A stretch of 64,000 nucleotides of DNA from Lichenicola sp965198655 (GTDB lineage: Bacteria > Pseudomonadota > Alphaproteobacteria > Acetobacterales > Acetobacteraceae), in contig OZ240668.1 in NCBI GenBank assembly GCA_965198655.1, positions 372,001-436,000 of the forward strand. The letters run 5' to 3'. Position numbers and translations under genes: made by a program. The notes beneath the pieces were generated by a model that was not told the origin of the DNA, did no database searches, and saw only the letters and a list, made by a program, of their open reading frames with translations. Of this stretch, positions 52,093 to 60,396 are shown piece by piece. Each line of letters begins with the position of its first letter. Position 1 is the stretch's first letter.

Positions 52093-52893
52093 CTACCGGC
52101 GCACGAACATGCTCTCGTGCACCCAGCCCCACGGGGCGGTATCCCCGACCTCGTACCAGCCGCCTGGCGCGGCGCCGAAGATCCGCAGCGCCGTCCCCTG
52201 CGGCACCACCCGGACCGAGGGCCCGTGTGGACTGGCATGAACGTTCGCGTTCTGGCGCATGGTGATATCCCCCGACGCGGTCTGCGTCGCCGACGCGTCC
52301 GCCGCCGGTCCGCCCGCCACCCGTCCGGCCGGGGCCTGCGGCGTCGCCGCAAGGGGACCGGTGCCGGCCAGCGACGGCGAGGGCACCGTGTTCGGCAGCG
52401 GCGGGATCGGCGGGACGCTGGCCATCGGGCTGTCGGCCGGACCGCCGTCGGCGTAGCAGTTCGTGACCAGGGCCAGGTAGGTCCGGTCGGCCTCGGACAC
52501 GCCGGTGCCGACGAAGGCCGGGTCGGGCACCGTCGCCGTGCCGTCCCCGGCAATCGACACCACCGACACGAACGGGACGAACAGCGCCGGATCGTCGGCG
52601 AACGGCGACACCTGGCCGCAGACCGCCCAGCGATGCGGCATGGCCTGGCTCCACACCTGGACGCCGCGGAACTGCATCTCCTTTGCCGCCGGCATGGCAG
52701 CCCGGATCGCCTGCTCCGCCGCCACCTCCGCCTGGTGCGTCGTGCCGGACGCGGCCTGTCCCGCGGCCGACTTGGGCTCCTTGCACCCGGACAGCAGCAA
52801 CGGTCCCAGCAGCGCCACCGCCAGCAGGACCAGCCTTCCCCCGGGCATCCCTCTGGCCGTCCGTCTGGCCGCTGTTCGTGCCCGATCTCCCAT
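52093..52893 (-). CDS. Lipoprotein with C-terminal SH3-like domain
   Basis: A 266-residue lipoprotein. The signal ends in lipobox LLSGC (GRLVLLAVALLGPLLLSGCKEP). Residues 45-150 form an unassigned domain with two cysteines (HRWAVCGQVSPF, ALVTNCYADGG). A Pro/Ala linker follows, and the C-terminal 60 residues match a bacterial SH3 module (ITMRQNANVHASPHGPSVRVVPQGTALRIFG...GWYEVGDTAPWGWVHESMFV), which usually binds peptidoglycan. A GGGGAGGA site precedes the ATG. It is divergent from gspH. A link to secretion is only positional. Confidence 0.8.
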   Translation of the reverse strand: MGDRARTAARRTARGMPGGRLVLLAVALLGPLLLSGCKEPKSAAGQAASGTTHQAEVAAEQAIRAAMPAAKEMQFRGVQVWSQAMPHRWAVCGQVSPFADDPALFVPFVSVVSIAGDGTATVPDPAFVGTGVSEADRTYLALVTNCYADGGPADSPMASVPPIPPLPNTVPSPSLAGTGPLAATPQAPAGRVAGGPAADASATQTASGDITMRQNANVHASPHGPSVRVVPQGTALRIFGAAPGGWYEVGDTAPWGWVHESMFVRR

Positions 52894-52999
52894 CCCGTCC
52901 TCCCCGCCGGGTGAGAACCGTCCGGACGACCGGCGGTTCGCTTGCGGCCCCGGGCGCCGGAGCTTGACGTCCCGGCCCGGTTCGCGGTCAGGAACCCCC

Positions 53000-53461
53000 A
53001 TGAGCCCCCCCAACCCCCGACCGCGCCGCGTTGCCGCCGCACGCCCGCTGCCCCGGCGATCCGGCGCGGACGGGTTCACCTTGATCGAGATGATCGTGGT
53101 GCTGGTGGTGCTGGGGCTGATCGGCAGCATCGTGCTGTCGCGCGGCCCGTTGCGGTCGCCGACGCTGGACCTCCGCGCCGGCGCCCGCGTCATGGCGGCC
53201 GAGATGCGCGGCGCGCGGGCGCGGGCGATCGACGACGACCACGACGTGGTGTTCACCATCGACGTCGACCATCGCGACTACGGGGTACGCGGCGGCGCGC
53301 GGCGGCCGCTGCCGGCCGGGCTGGAGCTGGCGACCAAGCCGGTGCCGGTGGTGTTCCATCCCGACGGCAGCGCGTCCGGCGGCCTGGTGACCTTGGCGGA
53401 GAACGGACAACACCTCGACATCCGGGTGGACTGGCTGACCGGGGCGGTCACCGTGCGCTAG
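53000..53461 (+). CDS. gspH: Type II secretion minor pseudopilin GspH
   Basis: A 153-residue prepilin of the GspH/FimT type. The cleavage site is G25/F26 in GADGFTLIEMIVVLVVLGLIGSIVLS, with Glu at +5. The C-terminal beta domain includes LRAGARVMAAEMRGARARAIDDDHDVVFTIDVDHRDYGV and ends in DIRVDWLTGAVTVR, the GspH pattern. It would prime or cap the pseudopilus and be processed by the peptidase at 43741. An AGGA site lies before ATG 53000. A hairpin (53465-53482: GCGGGC / GCCCGC) follows the stop. The other minor pseudopilins and GspC/D/K/L/M are not in this window. Confidence 0.9.
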   Translation: MSPPNPRPRRVAAARPLPRRSGADGFTLIEMIVVLVVLGLIGSIVLSRGPLRSPTLDLRAGARVMAAEMRGARARAIDDDHDVVFTIDVDHRDYGVRGGARRPLPAGLELATKPVPVVFHPDGSASGGLVTLAENGQHLDIRVDWLTGAVTVR

Positions 53462-53607
53462 GCCGCGGGCAAGGCCGCCCGCCCGACCACCCGACGCTGG
53501 AACCTTGTCGTCCGGGCCGCCATGTATTCCTTGGACATCCTGCCCACGACGACCGGCCCGCCGGCCGGCATCCAGGCCCCTTCCCAACCCCCGGAGCCCC
53601 CCGATCC

Positions 53608-55071
53608 ATGCCCAACCCGGTCCAGTCGGCCTTGCGCGCGGTTGTCGAGAACGGGGTGCAACTGGTGGCGGCCTTCAACCGGCGCCGGCTGCCCCCGACC
53701 GGCCAGCCGTTCGGGGTCGGCATCCACGCCCCGATGCGCGCGGAGCTGACCCTCGAGGACCTTCCCGTCACTGGGTCTATCCCGCCCGGCCTCGACGGCC
53801 GGTATCTCAAGATGGGCGCGAACCCGGCCGATCCCGGCTCCATCGGCCGCCACTGGTTCCTCGGCGACGGCATGGTGCACGGCATCGCCATCGAGAACGG
53901 CCGCGCGCTGTGGTATCGCAACCGCTGGATCCGCTCGCACCTCGCCGCGACGGCGCTCGGCCGGCCCGCGGCACCGGGTCCGAGGCGCGGGCACAACGAC
54001 ACCGTCAACACCAACATCGTCGACATCGGCGGCCGTGCCTTCGCTGTGGTGGAAGCGGGCAGCTTCCCGGTGGAGCTGTCCGACGACCTGGAACAGCAGC
54101 GCTACAACCCGTTCGACGGCACCCTCGGCGGCTCCTTCACCGGACACCCGCATCGCGATCCGTCCACCGGCGAGCACCACGCGATCGCCTATGACGGCAA
54201 CGTCTGGAACGCCGTCCGTCACGTGGTCGTTTCGGACGCCGGCGCCGTGGTCCGCGACGTGCCTGTGTTGGTGGAGCACGGTCCGTGCATCCACGATTGC
54301 GCCTTCACCGCGCGGTTCGCCGTGGTGCTCGATCTTCCCGTGACCTTCTCCATGCGCGCCGTGCTGGCCGGCCACGAGTTCCCGTTCCGCTGGAACCCGT
54401 CGCACCGCGCCCGCGTGGGCCTGCTGCCGCGTCGGGGCGAGGGCGCGGACGTGATCTGGTGCGACGTCGCGTCGTGCTTCGTGTTCCACGTCGCCAACGC
54501 GTACGACGACGACGACGGGGGGGCGGGCCGGGTGGTGCTCGACGTGATCGCCTACCCGACCATGTTCGCGACCGACGGCGGCGGGCTCGACGCGCTGGGA
54601 CGGCTGGAGCGTTGGACGGTCGACCCGTCCACGCGGCGGGTCGAGCGCCGCGTGCTCGACGACACGCCGCAGGAGTTCCCGCGCATCGACGAGCGGCGCT
54701 TCGGCCGGCGCCACCGCTACGCCTACACGGTGTCCGTGCCGCCCGACGGCAACACGCAGCTCGTCGGCGCCACCAGGCTGTTCAAGCACGACCTCGACGC
54801 GGGTAGCCGCTCGGTGCACGAGTTCGGTGAGGGCCATGTGCCGGGCGAGTTCGTGTTCGTGCCGGCGGGGGAGGGGGCGGCCGAGGATGAGGGCTGGCTG
54901 CTCGGCCTGGTCGTCAACACGGTGGACGAGACCACCGACCTCGCGATCCTCGACGCGCAGCGCTTCGAGGCCGCACCGGTCGCCGCAGTCCGGCTGCCGC
55001 ACCGGATCCCGCCGGGGTTCCACGGGAACTGGTTCCCGGCCGGCCGGCAGGGATCGCGACCGACGGCGTGA
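53608..55071 (+). CDS. Carotenoid cleavage oxygenase family protein
   Basis: A 487-residue non-haem iron dioxygenase of the carotenoid/stilbene cleavage family, seven-bladed propeller type. The four iron-binding histidines are in the expected spacing: GHPHRDP, IHDCAFT, FVFHVANAY and GFHGNWF near the C-terminus. Other family landmarks are IPPGLDGRYLKMGANP, HWFLGDGMVHGI and ARVGLLPRRG. These enzymes split conjugated double bonds in apocarotenoids or phenylpropenes with O2; the substrate is not readable here. No signal peptide is obvious. The ATG at 53608 was chosen from the match of the opening segment. Convergent with the GlfT2-like gene. Confidence 0.9.
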   Translation: MPNPVQSALRAVVENGVQLVAAFNRRRLPPTGQPFGVGIHAPMRAELTLEDLPVTGSIPPGLDGRYLKMGANPADPGSIGRHWFLGDGMVHGIAIENGRALWYRNRWIRSHLAATALGRPAAPGPRRGHNDTVNTNIVDIGGRAFAVVEAGSFPVELSDDLEQQRYNPFDGTLGGSFTGHPHRDPSTGEHHAIAYDGNVWNAVRHVVVSDAGAVVRDVPVLVEHGPCIHDCAFTARFAVVLDLPVTFSMRAVLAGHEFPFRWNPSHRARVGLLPRRGEGADVIWCDVASCFVFHVANAYDDDDGGAGRVVLDVIAYPTMFATDGGGLDALGRLERWTVDPSTRRVERRVLDDTPQEFPRIDERRFGRRHRYAYTVSVPPDGNTQLVGATRLFKHDLDAGSRSVHEFGEGHVPGEFVFVPAGEGAAEDEGWLLGLVVNTVDETTDLAILDAQRFEAAPVAAVRLPHRIPPGFHGNWFPAGRQGSRPTA

Positions 55072-55134
55072 TCGTTTTCCGATGAAACGTCCTGCCTCGG
55101 CGCCTGGGGAATGGGTCCCGGGGCCGGGGCGGCG

Positions 55135-57090
55135 TCACGTCGCCGCGGGGTCGGCCGCGGCCCGGTCGGGCCGTCTCGCCGGCCGCCCGCCCGCCTTGAA
55201 CGCGTCCGGTGCGAATTCGGGCCGGCCGAGATACCGGTTCCAGAACCTCGTCGAGGTCAGCTCCGGGGCCGCCGCCTGCCACGCGGCGGCGGCACGGCCG
55301 CCGCGCGTCAGCAGACGCAGCAGCACCGGCAGCGTTCGCCGCAACAGCGCCCAGAACGTGCCGCGGTCGCGGCAATAGGTCGACAGCTCCGGCTCCCACC
55401 AGTTGTCGAGCACGTAGCGGTCGATCCGGCGCAGGCCGACCCAGGAGAACGCGTCCTGCCGGACCATGACCGGCAACGCGTCGGCGACCGGCACCAGCGC
55501 GTTGCGCAGCAGCACGATCGCGAACAGGAACGCGAACTGGAGGCGGTGCCTCGGCATGCGTGCCACCACGGCCGGGTCGACCACGTGCCGTCGCCCGACC
55601 TGCACCGGCCGGTAGGCGCTCCGCAGCTCCGTCACCGTTCGGTGCAGGGCCTGCGGGTCCTGCCGCAACACCTCCGGGCCCTGCAGGAAGTCGGCCACGC
55701 CGCGTGCGATCAGCGCCGCCCCGTCGTAGCGGAACGTCAGCAGGTGGAGCAGCCAGGTGCGCCCGGCGCGTCGAAGAGCCGCCCCCGGGCTGAACCGCTC
55801 GTGCAGGGCGGCCAGGATCAGCAGGTTGCGCGTCTCGTAGTAGAGCTGCCAGTTGCCGAGCTTCAGGTAGAACGGCTCGTGCCACACCCCCGTCCCCGGC
55901 AGCACCACCGTCGGGATGCCGGCGCGGTACAGGCGCATCCCGTACTCGGCGTCGTCGCCGCGTATGAAGCACGGCAGCGGCAGGCCCATCCGGCGCACGA
56001 TGTCGAGCGACACGGCGAAGCACCACCAGCCGTTGAAGTGCACCGGCTGCGGCTGGGCCAGCAGGTCGAGGCCGTTCGGGTCGAGGAGGTCGAGGTTGTG
56101 CTGCGCGGGCTTGGGAAACCAGTCGCGGCTGTCGATGACCGCGCCGTTCTCGTAGAGCCGCGTCGGCTGCACGCCATCCAGCATCTGGCCGCCCACCGCC
56201 ACCTCGCCCGCCAGCGACAGGAAGGCGATCAAGCGCAGGATCGTGTCCGGCTCCAGCCGTATGTCGTCGTCGAGCAGCGCGCAATGCGTCAGCGACGGGT
56301 CCTCCAGCGCCGCCAGCAGGCCGCGGGTGAAGCCGCCGGCGCCGCCGAAATTCCCCTGCTCGATCACCGTCAGCCGCTGGCCGAGCCGCTCGGCCAGCGG
56401 CGCGATCTCGGGATGCTGGCGCAAGGCCCCCTTGCCCTGGTTGACCACCACGATCCGGTCGAGCCGGGCCAGCACCGCCGGATCGGCCGTTATCGCCCCC
56501 AGCACGCCGGCGAGAAGGCGCTCCCGGTTGAAGGTGCAGAACACGATGCCGAGCGCCACCGGCGCCGCCGGCCCGGCGCCCAGCCAGGCCGCGCTGCGGA
56601 ACGCCGCCCCCGGCCCGAGGGCGGTGACCTCGAAATGCAGCAGCCCGTACTCGCGGAAGTTCATGCTGGTGTCGGGGATGGCGAAGCCGAGCGTGCGCGT
56701 GCCGGCTCCCGTCCGGGCCTCGCCCAGCACCTGGTCGAGGCCGACCGAGCGGCGCTTCACCCGCACCAGGCAGGGACCGGACACGGTGACCGACAGCGAC
56801 AAGCGACGCAGCCTGGTGTTGAGCCGCCAGGGCGACTCGAAGAAGGCGCCGAAATAGGTGTCGAAGAACAGGGTCGTCCCGGGTGCGAGGGAGACGACGC
56901 CGCGTTGGTCCGGCTCGTCGGACAAGGCGGCATCGATAGGCCCGTTGCCCTCCGACCCCTGCCGCCCGATCCGCCAGTAAAGCGGACGGAGCGCCAGCGG
57001 CCGGTCCGTCAGCACCCGCTGCAGGACCTGGGTGGTTCCCGCGGCATCCTCCTCCCTGCGACCGTCGACCGGCAACGCGACCTGATCCAT
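55135..57090 (-). CDS. GlfT2-like galactofuranosyltransferase
   Basis: A 651-residue glycosyltransferase resembling mycobacterial GlfT2. The N-terminal beta-sandwich (about 1-175: TTLFFDTYFGAFFESPWRL...) precedes a GT-A domain. The GT-A domain has GIVFCTFNRERLL, the metal motif LLDDDIRLEPD, VHFNGWWCFAVSLD, FIRGDDAEYGMRLY and the catalytic/metal His in GVWHEPFYLKL. The C-terminal helical part (460-630) is also GlfT2-like. It would transfer galactofuranose from UDP-Galf to a growing surface glycan at the inner membrane. The divergent neighbour encodes UDP-galactopyranose mutase, which makes that donor, a strong functional argument. Specific linkage is unknown. Confidence 0.88.
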   Translation of the reverse strand: MDQVALPVDGRREEDAAGTTQVLQRVLTDRPLALRPLYWRIGRQGSEGNGPIDAALSDEPDQRGVVSLAPGTTLFFDTYFGAFFESPWRLNTRLRRLSLSVTVSGPCLVRVKRRSVGLDQVLGEARTGAGTRTLGFAIPDTSMNFREYGLLHFEVTALGPGAAFRSAAWLGAGPAAPVALGIVFCTFNRERLLAGVLGAITADPAVLARLDRIVVVNQGKGALRQHPEIAPLAERLGQRLTVIEQGNFGGAGGFTRGLLAALEDPSLTHCALLDDDIRLEPDTILRLIAFLSLAGEVAVGGQMLDGVQPTRLYENGAVIDSRDWFPKPAQHNLDLLDPNGLDLLAQPQPVHFNGWWCFAVSLDIVRRMGLPLPCFIRGDDAEYGMRLYRAGIPTVVLPGTGVWHEPFYLKLGNWQLYYETRNLLILAALHERFSPGAALRRAGRTWLLHLLTFRYDGAALIARGVADFLQGPEVLRQDPQALHRTVTELRSAYRPVQVGRRHVVDPAVVARMPRHRLQFAFLFAIVLLRNALVPVADALPVMVRQDAFSWVGLRRIDRYVLDNWWEPELSTYCRDRGTFWALLRRTLPVLLRLLTRGGRAAAAWQAAAPELTSTRFWNRYLGRPEFAPDAFKAGGRPARRPDRAAADPAAT

Positions 57091-57263
57091 TCCTGCTCCA
57101 TCCGTGGCGTCGCCGAACCCTTAGTGTATCGGCCTGCCCCGGTTGGTCATCAATTAACGGCAAGGCGATCCCAAAAGCGTGAGAAATCCCGCGAGCTGGG
57201 GCAGGCGCCGAGACCGGCGGGCAGAAGGCGGGTAACACATCCTGCCGCGTCCCGACGCCGTGT

Positions 57264-57275
57264 CCCCCCCCCCCC
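57264..57275 (+). repeat. 12-C homopolymer tract just upstream of glf
   Basis: Twelve consecutive C residues end 29 bases before the glf ATG, inside the 5' leader. If translation instead started at the in-frame GTG at 57260, the tract would be coding. Long poly-C runs are prone to slippage and in some bacteria drive phase variation of surface structures. Confidence 0.85.
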
Positions 57276-57304
57276 GGGGCTGCCTGCAAAGGAACACCCT
57301 GCCG

Positions 57305-58474
57305 ATGAGGTCGACCGTGCCGCCCACCCGTCCGGACTGGCTGATCGTCGGCGCGGGCTTCGCCGGCGCGGTGCTGGCCGAGCGCCTGGCGTCGCACGGC
57401 CAGCAGGTCCTGGTCATCGACAAGCGCGACCACGTCGGCGGCAACGCCCATGACCACGTCGACGCCGCCGGCCTGCTGGTGCACCGCTACGGGCCGCACA
57501 TCTTCCACACCAACTCCGCGACGGTGTTCGACTACCTGTCGCGCTTCACCGAGTGGCGGCCCTACGAGCACCGCGTGCGCGGCCGCGTCGACGGCCATCT
57601 GGTCCCGGTGCCGATCAACCTCGACACCGTCAACATGCTCTACGGCCTTCAGCTCACCCCGGACGAGCTGCCGGCCTGGCTCGCCGCCCGCGCCGAGCCG
57701 GTGGCGGAGCTGCGGACCGCGGAAGACGTGGTGGTGAGCCAGGTGGGACGCGACCTCTACGAGAAGATCTTCCGCGGCTACACACGCAAGCAATGGGGCC
57801 TCGACCCATCCGAGCTCGACGCCAGCGTCACCGCCCGCATCCCGGTGCGGCACGACCGCGAGGATCGCTACTTCACCGACACGTTCCAGCAGATGCCGCT
57901 GCACGGCTATACCCGCCTGTTCGAGCGCATGCTCGACCATCCCAACATTTCCGTGCGCACCGGGGTCGCCTATGACGAAGTGCGGTCGCAGGTCGACGCA
58001 CAGCACCTGGTCTGGACCGGCCCGATCGACGAGTTCTTCGGGTACTCCGAGGGGCGCCTGCCGTACCGCTCGCTGCGCTTCGTGCACGAGACCTGCGACG
58101 TCGAGACCCTGCAACCGGTCGGCACGGTGAACTACCCGCAGGACCAGGACTACACCCGGATCACCGAGTACAAGCACCTCACCGGGCAGGTGCATCCGCG
58201 CACCAGCGTCACCTTCGAGTACCCGGCGGCGGAGGGTGAGCCCTATTATCCGGTGCCGCAGGCGGAAAGCCGTACCATCTACAAGCGCTACCAGGCGCTG
58301 GCGGACGCCCTGCCGGACGTGTGGTTCGTCGGCCGGCTCGCCACCTACCGCTACTACAACATGGACCAGATCGTGGCGCAGTCGCTGGCGATCTTCGCCC
58401 GGATCCGGGATGATCTGTCCTTGTCGCCCGCCCCCGTCGCGGACGCGGTGGCGGCGCAGGGTGGTCGACACTAA
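57305..58474 (+). CDS. glf: UDP-galactopyranose mutase
   Basis: A 389-residue flavoenzyme that interconverts UDP-galactopyranose and UDP-galactofuranose. The FAD motif is DWLIVGAGFAGAVLAERLA, followed by VIDKRDHVGGNAHDHVD and YGPHIFHTNSATVFDYLSRF. The substrate region has YTRKQWGLDPSELDASV and RIPVRHDREDRYFTDTFQQMP, with conserved Arg and Tyr residues, and the C-terminus has VWFVGRLATYRYYNMDQIV. The ATG at 57305 has AGGA upstream and matches the family start; GTG 57260 is an alternative. It is divergent from the GlfT2-like gene, so donor synthesis and transfer are paired. Confidence 0.94.
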   Translation: MRSTVPPTRPDWLIVGAGFAGAVLAERLASHGQQVLVIDKRDHVGGNAHDHVDAAGLLVHRYGPHIFHTNSATVFDYLSRFTEWRPYEHRVRGRVDGHLVPVPINLDTVNMLYGLQLTPDELPAWLAARAEPVAELRTAEDVVVSQVGRDLYEKIFRGYTRKQWGLDPSELDASVTARIPVRHDREDRYFTDTFQQMPLHGYTRLFERMLDHPNISVRTGVAYDEVRSQVDAQHLVWTGPIDEFFGYSEGRLPYRSLRFVHETCDVETLQPVGTVNYPQDQDYTRITEYKHLTGQVHPRTSVTFEYPAAEGEPYYPVPQAESRTIYKRYQALADALPDVWFVGRLATYRYYNMDQIVAQSLAIFARIRDDLSLSPAPVADAVAAQGGRH

Positions 58475-58494
58475 ACTGCTTCCTGCTGCGCTCG

Positions 58495-58694
58495 GAGCCT
58501 GTTTGAGAATTTTGGTTCAGCCAGGAAGCAAGGCCAGGGCTCTGCTCATCGATCTGCTTCGCAGCTCGGTCCGCTGGGGCCTCAGGCCCCAGATCCCTCA
58601 GCTTTAAGAGTCGGGTTTGAAGGGCTCCGCCCTTCATGGGGTCCAGGGGCAAAGCCCTTGGGCCTTCGCCACCCCCCGGGTTCTCAAACGGACC
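58495..58694. repeat. 200-bp element with inverted ends, related to the one at 33082-33244
   Basis: The left end reads GAGCCTGTTTGAGAAT. The right end, read on the other strand, begins GGTCCGTTTGAGAA. The ends share the core CGTTTGAGAA-type sequence with each other and with the element at 33082-33244. The interior has further palindromic pieces (GGGGCCTCAGGCCCC, GGGGCAAAGCCC) and no gene. It lies between glf and a frameshifted gene, so it may be a miniature element or decayed insertion-sequence ends. Confidence 0.5.
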
Positions 58695-58713
58695 ATCAGG
58701 ACTGGCTGCGCTG

Positions 58714-59097
58714 ATGCTATCGTCCTTCCTGCTGCACGAGGCGACGGCGTTGTGGGACGTGGCCTACGCCAACGCCCTGCCCAGGTCACGCCGATCGAGC
58801 AACACCTCCACGACTGCCACTTGGCACGACGACCTGGCGACGGTGCCGCTGATGGCGGTCTCGTCCATCAGTGTGCTGCACTGGACGCAGGTGCAGGGTT
58901 TGTTCCGGATCGGCGGCCGCAAGCCGGATTGGTCGATCCGGCTGAAGCGCCGCCCGCTGCCCTGGGGCTACGTGACCGCGCTCCTGACGGCGATGATCGC
59001 GCTGGAGGTCAGCCCCTATCTGGAGGAGCTGGTCCGCGGGCTGCACGCGGCGCCGGAGCGGCGGCGCAGGAGGCGGGCGCCCGGCGCTGCTGCCTGA
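58714..59097 (+). pseudogene. Small membrane protein gene, apparently frameshifted
   Basis: The main frame encodes MLSSFLLHEATALWDVAYAN, then an odd Ser/Thr/Arg stretch (PRSRRSSNTSTTATW). It returns to a coherent membrane protein: DDLATVPLMAVSSISVLHWTQV, DWSIRLKRRPLPWGYVTALLTAMIALEVSPYLEELVRGL. Across the odd stretch the +1-shifted frame reads QVTPIEQHLHD, which is how I remember such proteins continuing (DVSYA...VTPIEQHVH...). Two compensating shifts near 58765 and 58830 would explain this. A 127-residue product in the main frame is still possible. The element just upstream may have removed the original start. Family unnamed. Confidence 0.5.
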
Positions 59098-59112
59098 TCG
59101 CCCGCTCCCCCG

Positions 59113-60396
59113 CTACTTGGACGCGAACCGGTCCAGGATGGTCACGAACCCGGTTCCCGACAGCTTGAACACGGTGCCGTCGCCGTTGATGTCGCCGCCG
59201 GCGCCGCCGCTCGAGGTGGTGCCGTACAGGTTGCCGGACAGGTCGGCGGTCAGCCCGGCGTTCGGGATGGCGCCGTCGAGCTGGCCGGTGAAGCTGTAGA
59301 GCGTCGTGAGCGTCTTGTGGTCGGCCGACAGCTCGAACACGGTGCCGAGCATGGAACTGCCGCTGTCGACGCCGCCGCCCGTGGTGGTGCCGAACAGGTT
59401 GCCGGCGGCGTCGACCAGCAAGGGAGCGACGGGGGCAGCGCCGTGCGGATCGTCCAGGCCGAACGAGGCCAGCGTGGTCAGCGTGGTGTGGCTGGGGCCG
59501 GCGAGCTCGAAGATCGTGCCGCCCAGGCCCGGACCGCCGCCCTCGGTGGTGCCGAACAGGTTGCCGGCGGCGTCGATCGAGAGACCGCCGCGCGGGCTGA
59601 CCCCGTTGGTCCCGTTGAAGGTCGCGAGCGTGGTCAAGGTGGAATGGCCTGGTCCGGACAGCTCGAACACGGTGCCGCTGCGCTCGGCGCCGCCATTGGT
59701 GGTGGTGCCGTACAGGTTGCCCGCCCCGTCGGCGACCAGGGCGGATTCCGGGCTGGCCCCGTTGGTGAGGTCGAACGATGCCAGCGTGGTCGCGGTCTTG
59801 TGCCCGGTTCCGGACAGCTCGAACACGGTGCCGTAGCCGCCCGCGCCACCGGTCTCGGTGGTGCCGAACAACTGGCCGGTGAAGTAGGGCAGACCGGGGA
59901 TAAAGGGCTCGGCGGCGTTGTAGAACGCCAGCCCGGAGAACGGGCTGGAGCCGTTGCTGCGGTCGAACGACGCCAGCGTGGTCAGGGTCTTGTGCCCGGT
60001 CCCGGACAGCTCGAAAGCGGTGCCGTCGCCGCCCGGGCCGCCGGCCGTGGTGGTGCCGAACAGGTTGCCGAAGATGTCGAACACCAGCCCGCCCTGCGGC
60101 TGCGTGCCGTTGGTGCCGTCGAAGCTCACCAGGGTGGTCAGCGTGGTGTGATCCGTCCCGGACAGCTCGAACACCGTGCCCTGGCCGAAGCCGCTGCTGC
60201 TGCCGCCGAAGCCGGTGGTGCCGTAGAGGTTTCCATCCAGGTCGAAGGTCGGCGTGCCCAACGGCAGGGCGCCGTTGGGGCCTTCGAACGAGACCAGGGT
60301 GGTCAGGACCGGCGCCGCCGCCGCCGCGCGGACGCCCACCGTCGAGCAGGACAGCGCGGTTCCGAGAAGCAGGACGTGTTTGACGAGACGTTTCAC
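59113..60396 (-). CDS. Exported GloVer-type tandem-repeat protein
   Basis: A 427-residue protein with a signal peptide (KRLVKHVLLLGTALSCSTVGVRAAAAA) and seven repeats of roughly 50-55 residues. Each repeat has the pattern TTLxSFxxxNGxxP, GGLxxDxxGNLxGTT, GGxxxxGTVFELSG. This is the choice-of-anchor GloVer repeat, which probably folds as a beta-propeller. The third repeat carries an insert (NAAEPFIPGLPYFTGQ). No catalytic motif is seen; such proteins are presumed cell-surface or secreted and of unknown function. The start is GTG at 60396, the only in-frame choice right before the signal peptide. Confidence 0.75.
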   Translation of the reverse strand: MKRLVKHVLLLGTALSCSTVGVRAAAAAPVLTTLVSFEGPNGALPLGTPTFDLDGNLYGTTGFGGSSSGFGQGTVFELSGTDHTTLTTLVSFDGTNGTQPQGGLVFDIFGNLFGTTTAGGPGGDGTAFELSGTGHKTLTTLASFDRSNGSSPFSGLAFYNAAEPFIPGLPYFTGQLFGTTETGGAGGYGTVFELSGTGHKTATTLASFDLTNGASPESALVADGAGNLYGTTTNGGAERSGTVFELSGPGHSTLTTLATFNGTNGVSPRGGLSIDAAGNLFGTTEGGGPGLGGTIFELAGPSHTTLTTLASFGLDDPHGAAPVAPLLVDAAGNLFGTTTGGGVDSGSSMLGTVFELSADHKTLTTLYSFTGQLDGAIPNAGLTADLSGNLYGTTSSGGAGGDINGDGTVFKLSGTGFVTILDRFASK

